Assembly (NCBI GenBank): GCA_029948255.1
Contig: JALIZF010001526.1
Location: 310,001-374,000, forward strand
Reading direction: 5' to 3'
Source: Telmatactis stephensoni
Lineage: Eukaryota > Cnidaria > Anthozoa > Actiniaria > Isophelliidae
Length of the DNA stretch: 64,000 bases
Below the pieces are notes generated by a model. The model searched no databases. It was not told where the DNA came from and saw only the letters and a list, made by a program, of their open reading frames with translations. This document shows positions 19,428 through 30,200 of this stretch, one piece after another. Positions within the stretch are counted from its first letter, which is position 1. Every line of letters starts with the position of its first letter. The translations under genes and the position numbers were made by a program.

Positions 19428-21653
19428 TGTCATGATAAATTAATGGATATCAATGTGTAGTAGATATTCGCTTTGTCGGGCAATAAATGAAATAAACTTC
19501 AGTTGTGAGGCTTTCACTAATATTAGATATATACAGGTGGGCATTTATACTTGGTCTGCATCTGACTCCTCTATAGTTGAGAAAGGGATAAATTGGGTCT
19601 TTACTGCACGTACCGCAAACCTTTGTTCAGGTTTTTGTTTTTGGTTAGCTTCGATCGTTCTATTGTATACCTTATATAGTCCAGACCCAGGCCTCTTTTT
19701 ACCCCGCTACGCTTCGGTAAAACAGAGTCCAGAAGAACTTGCATGTGCATGCGTTATATGAACCAATCAGACACCGTAAAATTTTGGTGTGACTTGGTTA
19801 CAAAGCTATCGTTGAAGTTTATCTGAATTAAATCAGCTATATGGGGCTCATTTTGTAAACGAATTCATCGAAGCATTTAAGTATGCCTTCACTTGTACGA
19901 AGCACACGTTTTTACCCAAATTGGAGCAAATCCAAGCCTTGTATGACTTGTAACCAAATTTCTCGTCTCTGTCGCACTTTCTCATTCTCATTTTGAAATG
20001 TTTTCGCTATTCGCAACTCTGGCAATTGTTTAAAAAGGAGCAAAACTCCACCGGTTTCAAAAGTTAATCTTTGCTTGAATGATTCTTTTCAACAAACGAT
20101 TTCACAGGACATGCCAGTATTCGTAATTTGCATGCCCAAGGATAACATTTTGCACATTTGCATCTGAACGGTATCGAAAGCGCCTAACACGGAATAACTC
20201 TCTTAACTGATGTAGGTTTTCCCAGTCGTAAATACCGAACGTCTACGTCATTCCAAATCAACCTAGCTGTCAGCACAAAATTCGGATTGACACCAATTTG
20301 GCTTGCATAATTCCAACAATATGATTTTGTATGGAGCGTTTGGTGTCTGAACTTGGCCTTACTGTGTTTCGTATCGTGTTGTGGTATGAAAATGTTAAAA
20401 AATAGTTCCATAAACGAATTCAGTACCTGTATATATAAATCACCTTTTAGTGTGTTTTTTTTTCTGTTTCTTGTTCTTCTTCTTCCTTTTCTACGCCGTC
20501 TGACTAAACTATTGTAAAAATTTACTTGAACACTTTTTACTCGCAGCTTAGCTCGGTTAGCTTTTTAGTCATTCTAAGCTGCGGTACTCACTGTTACTAT
20601 AATTATAAATGTCTACCTTTTTATATTTCTATATAATGTAATTTTCTAGGATGGGTAGAATAAACAGTTGTTGTTGTTGTTGTTCGCAATACGTTTGTCG
20701 AGGTTTGTCGATAGTGCCTCGATAGGTCTCTCGAGACAGGTAGTAAGTCACATATTATTTTTTATCGCAACCAAAATCAGTTTCAAACAGCACCTACGTA
20801 CCTTATTCAGTCTAAACTTTGAATGTAAGTCTTGAGAACTGCAGTTCAAGTCACAGGCGCCAACGGCTGAACAAGTGTTTGGGTTACCTGTGGTCATGGT
20901 CAAAATATAAAGAAATGTATGGACTTCGATAAAATTGTTTTTAGCTGTTTCTTATGGCATGTATGTTTGATTTAAGGCTCGAATAGTACTAATAAAGTGT
21001 TCAATTAACTTTAAGTGTTGATTTGGTTCTAGCTTTAGCGTTATTTAATGCCTTGAACCTGATTTCCAATATGAACTGCAACAGTTAACTATGTCGGCAA
21101 TCAACGCTGCCAACTCAACCACATCATTTACCTCAAACGCCAATAACTTCTCGAACTTTCACGCTAGAGCCTCAGAATCCAGCCAGAAAACAATCTTAAA
21201 TAGATAGACACTATACCTTCAATTCCTGGACATCGGTCTTTTTCCATTCGATTGTTACGTATTACTTTCAAACTTCTCCTCGAATTGAGCTTTTGCCTCT
21301 TATCTGTCAAGTCTACCTGGTGACATTCCTTGCATTCCAACGTTTATTCGCGCGACAAAGTTATGTGCAAAGGAGGCTTACATTGGGCAACATATAACAA
21401 TCAACATGCATATAAACCTCGTCAGCTAGGATAATTTGCTTTAGTCTTATCTCTTATCTTTTAACCTTGGTGAGCGCGTATTGAAGGCCTTTCAGCGCTT
21501 TCAATGCCTATCTTCCAAATAGGCCTCTCTGTACAGACAATTGTCCTGTTAAATTATGACGTTGCTCAGTGCCTCTTTCCTTCGTTCTGTAATCTGCATT
21601 TTATATCAATTTTTTGTGTTTTTACTGATTTGTCCCCTCTCACGAGGGGATGA
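19428..21653. other. Intergenic, no gene recognised
   Basis: Holds the old repeat 20031-20204 (inverted copy of 6090-6263) and a short GTT run near 20670. Several CCTGTGG-like termini are present (for example near 20885), but no complete element. Confidence 0.5.
20031..20204 (-). repeat. Inverted copy of the 6090-6263 repeat
   Basis: Same blocks as at 6090-6263 on the opposite strand. Confidence 0.6.
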
Positions 21654-21728
21654 TCCTTAGGGCCCGTTCACATGAGAGAGGGTGCCCCTATGTAGTAGGG
21701 TGTCCCTATGTAGTACAGATAACTATTT
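21654..21728. mobile_element. Partial copy of the GGGCCCGTTCACATGAGAGA MITE
   Basis: Left end AGGGCCCGTTCACATGAGAG plus a duplicated CCCTATGTAGTA block. The complete palindromic copy is at 56631-56770. Confidence 0.7.
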
Positions 21729-22029
21729 TGTTTTGTGTCTCCCAAGAAAAAGAACATACATATTCTTACCTTACGATTATACAAAAATTTTGCAAAGAGA
21801 ATTTGACAAAAATACAGTTAATGGTTATGTAGAATTTATTTTTCGATTAAAACACTTTTGGACTTGACTGGACGCATCAAAAGTAAATATGGCCCGGAAA
21901 CAGTATATATACCCCTAAAAGATACCGGAAGTCTTTTGAGAAGGGTATGGCTGGACGATTTTTAACCCCTAAGAGATATCAGCGATAAACAAGCTAATGA
22001 ACATTATTATGATGAAAATATAATTGAAC

Positions 22030-22142
22030 GGTCGACACGCTTTTGTTGGGTAAATTTCTTCCATTTGAGAACAAGATAATAAGCGATGGGCTCTTTTGAT
22101 ACCTTAAGAGAGAACAGGAAATGCTAAAACTCTAAACTTCAA
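22030..22142 (-). repeat. Inverted partner of 19001-19113
   Basis: See the entry at 19001-19113. Confidence 0.75.
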
Positions 22143-22971
22143 TTTTAACACCCTAAAAGATACCAAATCGTTGATTTTTACCCAAAGAGATAAGACGAGC
22201 ATACCCGATCCTTTTACAATGGAGTACCCCCCTGTGATATATGGATTGCGAGATCGGTGTCAATTTGACCATAAATAAACTTGGACACAATAAAAAAGAC
22301 AAACATTGATAGCAATATAATTTATTTGTTGTACGATAAATTATTTCTTCTCTGATGTGCCTGCAATGTTGTCTCACGTATATCAGAACTGCTTGTGATA
22401 TCCGGCATTACTTAAAGAGGCCAGTGGTGTAATAAAAACACACCAACAAATACTGTGGAAGCTAACTTAATTAAATTATACGTGTAACGAAAGCTGGAGC
22501 ACTCTTATGAAGGAAAGTGGAACAAAGTGCCAAGCACTGCCCTGTGATTCTAACACAGCGATTGGACGTATAGAATATCTGATTAATATCTGGTTATACT
22601 TACATTTTCTAACATTTGAACATTTGATGAATAGCATTTCGATAAATGATCATTCTTATTTTGTATATTTGCCACTCTTGCCAAAATTAATGTTCGTATT
22701 GTATCATATGGAACGGTTTTTTGGAACGCCATTTTTTCTCCTGAATTAGTAGTTAAATACTTGCAAACAGACTTCTCCTACATTTTTCTTTATCAAGCTT
22801 AGTTGTTCAGCTCAATTTTTTGAAAAGTGTGTCCACTAAAACTGTGTCATATGATTCAAGACGATAAAAGAAAGGCCAACGATAATTATATTATATATGA
22901 TCAGCGTGGCGCTGATGAAGCCAATTCTTTAAGAGAATAATAGTGACTAATTAACAGGTCAACTTACTAAA
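22143..22971. other. Intergenic, no gene recognised
   Basis: AT-rich. Frames of 74-80 codons are present without domain signal. Confidence 0.5.
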
Positions 22972-23128
22972 GCCTGGTTTTCACGAGCGACGGAAGCAGA
23001 AGCAGAAGGATCATACGCAGACTCAGTATGCACTGGCCATTGTTTTTTTACACATATAGTGAGGAATACAACACTGAGTCTGCGTATGTTGCTTCCACTT
23101 CTGCTTCCCTCGCTCGTGAAAACCAGCC
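22972..23128. mobile_element. CCTGGTTTTCACGAGCGACG MITE, copy 1
   Basis: Arms GCCTGGTTTTCACGAGCGAC and TCGCTCGTGAAAACCAG, with CAGACTCAGTATG and its mirror inside. Confidence 0.8.
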
Positions 23129-23133
23129 CTAAT

Positions 23134-23299
23134 GCCTGGTTTTCATGAGCGACGAAAGCAGAAGCGCAAAAGCCATACACAGACTCAGTGATGCACTATT
23201 CACTGTCTTCTCTCACACTTAGTTGCATGAGAAATGCAGTACTGAGTCTGGGAATATGTTGCTTTCGCTTCTGCTTTCGTCGCCCAAGAAAACCAGGCT
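23134..23299. mobile_element. CCTGGTTTTCATGAGCGACG MITE, copy 2
   Basis: Tandemly placed relative of copy 1 with arms GCCTGGTTTTCATGAGCGAC and GTCGCCCAAGAAAACCAGGC. Confidence 0.8.
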
Positions 23300-23359
23300 T
23301 AAGACATTAGACATTAGACTCAATAAAATAATTCATATATGACGTAATAAATTCCACAT

Positions 23360-23518
23360 CACGTGATCATGACGTATTAATCACGTGAGACTACTGTGAT
23401 ACATCAAATCACTATTGGGGGTTCCCTTATTAAATAAAGAATAATTTATGCAAATACGATTATTAATTCACACGTGATTATAGTTACTGACCACGTGAGA
23501 GAATAATGTTTGCACGTG
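23360..23518. promoter_or_regulatory. Cluster of five CACGTG E-box motifs
   Basis: CACGTG at 23360, 23382, 23471, 23492 and 23513. The sequence shows the motifs only; binding by bHLH factors is hypothetical. Confidence 0.3.
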
Positions 23519-23548
23519 AACAACTGTATGTGCTAATGGACATCAACA

Positions 23549-23719
23549 AGCCCCAAGCGTGATGACATTTTGACCCCCTCTCTGTACCAGAATCCTTTTC
23601 ACTAATTATAACTATTGTGTTTGTATTGTCGAAGGAATTTAAGATTTGAATATATGAAAGGTTTTTGAAAAGGATTGTGGTATAGAGAGGCGTCCAAAAC
23701 GTCATCACGATTCGGGCTT
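23549..23719. mobile_element. Fold-back MITE (AAGCCCCAAGCGTGATGAC termini)
   Basis: Termini AAGCCCCAAGCGTGATGAC and GTCATCACGATTCGGGCTT, with inner GAATCCTTTTC and mirror. Confidence 0.75.
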
Positions 23720-23734
23720 ATCGAACGAATTTAA

Positions 23735-23854
23735 GGTAAGTACTTGGTGTATGCAACACCAAGTGTATCAATAGACGATAAAGCATTGATACACAATCTA
23801 TTGGATACAGTTGGTGTTGCATACAATTGGTGTTGCATACACCAAGTACTTACC
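23735..23854. mobile_element. Fold-back MITE (GGTAAGTACTTGGTGTATGC termini)
   Basis: Arms GGTAAGTACTTGGTGTATGC and GCATACACCAAGTACTTACC, with repeated GTGTTGCATACA inside. Confidence 0.8.
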
Positions 23855-24042
23855 GAATTTTCTCTGTGAACGCAGGAAATGAATGAATGGAGATGATCGC
23901 TTTGACTGATCATCAAAATGAATGAAAAGTTATAAAGTGGCCGTTTAGTAGAGACGTTTGCTAATGAATCTTTAAATGTTGTAAATGAATACTATATATT
24001 TAATATGAATATCTCATCAGGTTAAGGGCTGTTATATAAAAA

Positions 24043-24539
24043 CTTAGGCCTAGTTCAGACGCCAGCCAAGTGCCACTCCAAATTGTTACATTAACAATAA
24101 TAATAACAATCTTATTTGAGTGGCAAAAGTCTTATAGCAGAGCACAGGTGCTCCACTAATCGGGGCCACTGAAATACAAGGAAAACTCGGTGTCTAATTC
24201 TGGAACTGCTGGTTTGAACCTAGGCATTCAGCACTCTCAGAGCCAGTTGAATGATTAATATGTCTTTAAGTAGTATAATTAATTAATTAATTAATTAATT
24301 AATCAATATGTCTTTAAGTAGTATAGGTCGCACCGAATTAGACCACCTTTTTGTGGGGCTCTTTTGCGGTGTGCGGGGTATCCCCACAATGCAGGACTAC
24401 CCCTCCCCTCCCCACCGACTTGCGGAGGAATACTAATGAGCTCCTCGTGTTGAGAAGCAACCACCCCTCCCCTCCGCTTTTTTAAGATTTTGATCTGAGA
24501 ACGGGAAATGGCTGGCACGGCGTCTGAACTAGCCCTAAG
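24043..24539. mobile_element. Terminal-inverted-repeat element (GGCCTAGTTCAGACGCC)
   Basis: Left terminus CTTAGGCCTAGTTCAGACG, right terminus CGTCTGAACTAGCCCTAAG. The interior has an (AATT)n run (24279-24303) and the repeated phrase ATGTCTTTAAGTAGTATA. Its ends resemble the MITEs at 13870 and 14238. Confidence 0.7.
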
Positions 24540-24746
24540 AGTGATAATTTGGGTTCTATAGTTCTAGAATACTGTGAGCAATGTGGAAGACCCATATAAC
24601 AATACTTCAATAATTTCTCTATCTCCACAAAAGCTTGGTCACACTAGCGCCAGAGTATAAGAGCAAGCAGTAGAGAAGTTTTCGTATGAGTGTAAAACGG
24701 ACGCGCTAACTGTGCCGTGATTGTGTCAGTGTCGTGATGTCTATAG

Positions 24747-24933
24747 AGTGGATTTCGTATGACTTTGAAAAACTACGGCACGGTCACGGCACGGCACGGC
24801 CACGGTACGGAACCTCGCCTGCTGATGTCTTGGCAAATTTGTAAAGAAATTAGCAGGCGAGGTTCCGTGCCGTGGCCGTGCCGTGCCGTGATCATGACCG
24901 TGCCGCAGTTTTTCAAAGTCATACGAAATCCAC
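24747..24933. mobile_element. ACGGCACGGTCACGGCACGG fold-back MITE
   Basis: Arms AGTGGATTTCGTATGACTTT and AAAGTCATACGAAATCCACT, with a GC-rich palindromic interior. The same family appears nested at 49719-50010. Confidence 0.85.
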
Positions 24934-25526
24934 TGTAAAAACATTCCCACTGTAACCGTACTGTTTTGACAGTCGTACGAAAACCTGCTCTAAACGCAAA
25001 CTCAGTAGTGCACTGCTCATTAAAAGTAATGTTTGTTACCCTAGTGTGAAACCGGACCATAGACTAAAGACACTAGTAAAGAACCACATCTAGCGACAAG
25101 GACCAAACGTTTTGTGTACTTATTCTAAGTAACTGCCGTTCTCTGTTTCATTGCTTCTCAAAAGGATAGCCAGCTTAGAGCTACATGGATGATATACTTG
25201 TGCTACATGCTTTTCTTTTGCCTGTAGCTGTCAATTTGTCTGTCTGTCATCTCGATTGTTTTTGCTTTTCTTGTCAGTGATACCTCTTTGCCTATCTTTT
25301 CTGTTTAGTTGAGTCACCGGCTCTAAGCTGAATGGACGTCTGTATGGGTTACCTGTGGTTAGTGCGTATCCACGAGTTAACAAGTATCTAACGGTGGGTA
25401 TCCACGAGTTGCCCAATATATGAAGTATAAAAGTAGACGGTTATAGGATGTATTACAGTGTTCTATTATACATCTTCTGATGGACCGGTTCATCTTACAT
25501 ATAATAATTCTATATACGCAGTTTCT
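24934..25526. other. TRPN-B 3' flank
   Basis: Contains another CCTGTGG-type terminus (25345) and the right TIR of an element starting near 24632. No clear minus-strand AATAAA was found next to the stop codon. Confidence 0.45.
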
Positions 25527-27215
25527 CTACATTTTCATGGCATTGATTACGTTCAGTCTCTGTAACGCCTGCCCGGTTGCCTGCACCGCTGTCATTCCAC
25601 CTCCTCTGGGGTTGGATTTGAAGGTCTTTTTACCTTTGCTAGCTTCCATTGTCCTTTCTCCAGTAATATCAAAATATTTATCAATCATTTGGTTCCAATC
25701 CACAACGTTTTGGATGCGTACATCATGCGCATGCTCAGCTATTTCCGAGTTTTCAATCTTCATCATCAACAGCCCGTTTTCTTGCCTGCTGCCTTTTCGT
25801 GTGTGTTTCTTCTTCTGTTGAGCTTTTCGCTGCTCTTCCTCGGCTGCCATCATGCCAATGATATTACGGCGGCAGTTACAGCGCGCTTTAAATAAGGCAC
25901 GCACAAGGTTGAGAAGGAATGTGAAGAGGTTGATTGGCACGGGCTGGGAGACTTCTATTTCCATGGTTCGGATCAATTTTGCTCGTCCGAATTTCCACTC
26001 GACGTCAGAGCGCGTTTGGATACGTTGGTAGGTATCGCTCATCATGGCTATCAGCAAATTGATGAGTACAATCATGCATAACACATTGTAAACTCCAAAC
26101 ACGGCCTTTGCTATGGGGATGGTAGCACTAGGAAAACCCGGGTCTTTAGATTTGACATCTTTTTGGGAGGTTAACCCAAACAGGGCGAAAAACAACATCT
26201 CGCAGATGCTCTTCATACCAAGATCGTGGTCTATGACAACGTAACCCTTATCTTCATAGCTCAATGGTTTGAAGACTGCGGCCAATTGCAGAGCAAAGCC
26301 AATCAGGAAGAGGAACATTATGATCAGAAACCGCAAAACATCAACCACTAAATGGCCAATGATGACACTCCAGGGCCCAAACAGATGGTGAATTGACAGG
26401 AATTCTAGTAGCTGGACAACACACATGATCATTCCAAACGCAAGTAATTGATTCCTGGCGTAAATCAAGTCTCTTCTCGCACCATTATCAGCGGCGATAG
26501 CTACTAGATGGAGTATTACACCGCAAAATGTCATGACAACGACAATGGCGGGTATCCAACCAAGGCCACGACGCTCGCGAGATGATGTTATTTCTGATAA
26601 CAGAAGGCCTATAACCCATATTAGGAGTAACCATTCAAAAGGCGCCGGCTGAAGATCGTGAACATAAGTCCCCCAAGGAACGACAGTTGTGCAGATGAAA
26701 AGTATTAGCATATACAAATGTGAAATGAGACGACAAATGAACTTCATGATTGGGATGTAATGATAGCGATTTTTAAACGGAAGGCACAAGTACATCCAAA
26801 TTGGCGGGAAGAAGAAGGCGACGAGGAATAACAGCACGAACTTCCAGTCTTGCCACTTAAGATCACCGTACCAAATCGCCGTGACATACTGCTGGACAAT
26901 AGCGTGAGAGACGCACTCTTTCTGGTCGTACGTGATCAGGAAATCCAAAAACGCCGTGTTCTGTCCGTCGAGAGCGTTGAGAACTGACTCACTATCATCT
27001 GCGCAGGAAACTGTGATCAAATGGTTGGACATGGTTTCGCACACACGGCTTGCTTCACTGAGTACGGTTTGATATTCCTTGTTTTTGCGTGACTCGCTGT
27101 TAAAGATGTGTGCCAACAGCGACGAGATGTGTACCGGGGCAGGAGCTGTGAGAACAAAAGCCTTGAGGGGTTTTTGGTCCAATTTTCTTGCGCAGTTTAC
27201 CAAATCCAACAAGAA
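25527..27215 (-). CDS. TRPN: TRPN-B terminal exon: linker, six-TM channel, TRP helix
   Basis: Acceptor TTTTTTCCTTAG is followed by FLLDLVNCAR and an open frame to TAG (25529-25527), 562 residues. It aligns along its whole length with the TRPN-A terminal exon. Visible landmarks: pre-S1 PPIWMYLCLPFKNRY, S1-S2 pair, LGWIPAIVVV (S3 region), LEFLSIHHLFGPWS after S4, filter FFALFGLT (FGLT at 26169-26180), S6 INLLIAMMSDTYQRIQ and TRP helix EWKFGRAKLIRTM. After S6 a Lys/Arg-rich stretch (QQKKKHTRKG) precedes the end; the tail is about 45 residues shorter than in TRPN-A. No intron interrupts the membrane part in either gene. Confidence 0.95.
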   Translation of the reverse strand, partial: FLLDLVNCARKLDQKPLKAFVLTAPAPVHISSLLAHIFNSESRKNKEYQTVLSEASRVCETMSNHLITVSCADDSESVLNALDGQNTAFLDFLITYDQKECVSHAIVQQYVTAIWYGDLKWQDWKFVLLFLVAFFFPPIWMYLCLPFKNRYHYIPIMKFICRLISHLYMLILFICTTVVPWGTYVHDLQPAPFEWLLLIWVIGLLLSEITSSRERRGLGWIPAIVVVMTFCGVILHLVAIAADNGARRDLIYARNQLLAFGMIMCVVQLLEFLSIHHLFGPWSVIIGHLVVDVLRFLIIMFLFLIGFALQLAAVFKPLSYEDKGYVVIDHDLGMKSICEMLFFALFGLTSQKDVKSKDPGFPSATIPIAKAVFGVYNVLCMIVLINLLIAMMSDTYQRIQTRSDVEWKFGRAKLIRTMEIEVSQPVPINLFTFLLNLVRALFKARCNCRRNIIGMMAAEEEQRKAQQKKKHTRKGSRQENGLLMMKIENSEIAEHAHDVRIQNVVDWNQMIDKYFDITGERTMEASKGKKTFKSNPRGGGMTAVQATGQALQRLNVINAMKM

Positions 27216-30200
27216 CTAAGGAAAAAATAATATGATTATTCAAATTAAACTTGCATCGCAGCCCAGAATTGAGCTAAAGGAGTGGTATTTCAAACAAAAC
27301 AAAATCGTACAACGTTTCGCGAAAAATTGATTGCGTTGCATATTACAGAGCAATATTACCACTTCAGCTGCAAAAAATTATTTTTACAAAGAGTAGAGTT
27401 GGCTTATTTTTCGTGCAACAAAGAAAATTTGTTTTGCAGGGAGTGTTAATACGAGTAAAATTTGCTATGCATGCAACTTGCAACGCAACAACTTTGCGCA
27501 AACTTTATATAAGTTTGTTATCCGCACTACCGCTTCTTAAGTCGCAAATTAACTCCCGACGACGATCTCAGGGCAGTTTTCACTGTCCGTCTCATGTCGT
27601 GTCCGTTTTGAAGAGTTATTGTAGTGTACAATGTAACATTAAAATTACTTACAGCTTTATCAGTAATAAGTTTATCATGGTCGAGTTTCTGCCCCAACAG
27701 GTAGTTTAGCACGTCCAAATGACGTCGGTTTGTTGCTAGACATATTGCTGACTTTCCAGCCTGAAAGGAAAATAGAACAAAGTAAAAAATACTGTCAGAT
27801 TTACTCCATCACTTATGTTTTAACTTTGTATCTTAGTCCTTCCGTACTAGTAAGTATGTAGCTAATCCATGGTTAAAACCAATGGTTTTCTTAAGAGTTA
27901 ATCCTTGATTAGTACTTATCAGGCTATCAGGAGCTCAGGCATGAAATCGTTTACGGATACCTTATTCGGAGCAATTGTTGATGCCCCGTACTCAGTCAAC
28001 AGCATTGTTACAGCCAAGAATCCGCCAGAAGCAGCCAAGTGTAGCGCTGTGTTTCCTTCCTGTAACGGAATAACGTACGTACTCGTCTTACAAACGTAAC
28101 ACGTAATTAAGATAACGTAATTAAAGGTGTTTGAGTTCTAACGTAACTTATACGTAAACGCACTTCACTATCTTTTATGGTGAAAACATGAGCGTTAATA
28201 TTGTTTCGTAACGTAAATGTACCTGACATGTCTTACGTAATTGCAGGTGTTTGAGTTCTAACGTCACTTATACGTAAACGCACTTATTATCGTTTATGGC
28301 GAAAACATGAACATTGTTTCGTAACGTAAATGTACGTGACATTGTCTTACGCAACAGATACGTAAAAATTTGTATCTATCTCACTAGCTGTATACAAAAC
28401 TAATTATCTTTCATAACGTTAGTGCAGGTGATTGTCCCATGCTCGTTTACCTCATCTTCAGAGTTGATGTCCGACCCCTGACCTATCAGTAGCGTAACGA
28501 GTTCTTTGTATCCATTGCCTGCCGCCATGTGAAGAGGAATCTGACCTATGGAGTCACGCATGTGTATTGGAGCCACGGTCTTACTGATCAGCGTACTGAC
28601 CACCTCGATGTGGCCTTCTTGGGCGGCGTAATGTAACGGTGTTCGTTGCTGAAAAACGTTCAAAAACCACAATTGATATATCAAAGATGTGCTAACATTT
28701 TGGTAAGGCCCGTACCGTATGACTCTGCAGTCATGTGTCGTATCTACTGATCTGCTAATTGCTGAATTAAGTTCGGCAAAAGAGCGGTGTCTGAATCATT
28801 TCGATACTGCAGGATTTTTAGGTCGAGAGAATGTGACACATTATACGATGGAACAGTGGTTAGACAGAATGAAGAGTGCCGTCTGAATCTCCCATCACTC
28901 CAAAGTCGAATCCCATAAAATTGTGTATAGAAAGGGCCTAACTAGTATGTGTCTGTCAGGGAAGTGAGAACCTTTGAAGCCTCACAATGCTTCCCAGGGG
29001 CGGATCCAGGATTACCTTCAGGAAGGGGTGTACCGTCTTCAGGAGGGTGTGCACTAACATATAATTAATTAAATTGGAAACTGCCGAGAGGATATTTTGG
29101 AAAAATATTGAGAAAAAAGGACTCAAAGTCTTCTCAGGAGTGGGTGCGCACCCACCGCACCCCTCCCCTAGATCTGCCCCTGCATTCTCATTCTGCATTC
29201 TGTAGTGACGAACTTACCATTCCAATTGTTTTAGCATCGACTCGTACCCCTGGGCTATTCATTAGCATACGAATTAATGCTGGGTCGCCATTTTGACTGG
29301 CGAGATGAAGAGGCGTAAAGCCATGCTGGAAATGTAGGAATAAATGTTATAACCAAAAAGTTTTACCTTGGAGTAGAAAAATATAGCAAAACAAAGAAGC
29401 AAAAGAATAGGAGAAGGATGAAGAAAAATGGAAAATAGAAAAAATTTAAAAAAGCAAAATAAAGAAGCAAAAGTAAAGGAGGAGTACGAAGAGAAGTGGA
29501 GAAGAGAAAAGATAATTTAAAAAACGTTGTCTGAATACATACGTCAATAGTTTCATCCAATTCTGCTGGTTTCTATGGTAACAAATGAAACAAAAAATCA
29601 GAAGTTTTAATGTAAAAACTAAAAGGTTTACTGAGAAAAGGAACTATTATATATATCTACACTAATACTTAAAGTTATTAAACTCACCGAACTCACAAAG
29701 GAGCCAGATGCAGAGGTCCTGGAAAGAATCTCTTGTAACACGTCAGTCTGCCCATATAAGGAAGCCACGTGAACTGGCGTCAGGCCCGTCTGGAAGTAAA
29801 ATAATCTTAAGTTTTATTTTCACGTTTGAGACAGCATTGATGTATGGAAATGCATCTCCATATCAGTACTTAATTATATGGATTTTTAAAGTGACATTGA
29901 ATAAAAAGAAAAGTTAGAGGGTTAAACACCCATATCCCATCTTCTAGGCGACGGAAAGTGCGCCCCTCCCTCTAGTACTCCGCCCTTCATGATCAGGTAT
30001 TTATAACTACACCGAGTTACACAGATAAGGGGAAAGTTTAAAAAAGATGTCAGACAGTGCGCACTGCTAGATTGTGAGGTTACTGAGTATTGCTTGCTTT
30101 GCAGGAGTCACACCAGATCCGCACATCAATGAGGAATGCTGCATCAATGAGGAACAACGCATCTTTGACTACTGGATGAATCTTTAGGTACAGTGAGAAC

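Noticed and set aside
21650..21867. Overlapping 60-codon ORFs
   Set aside because: Start in a partial MITE; no coding signal.
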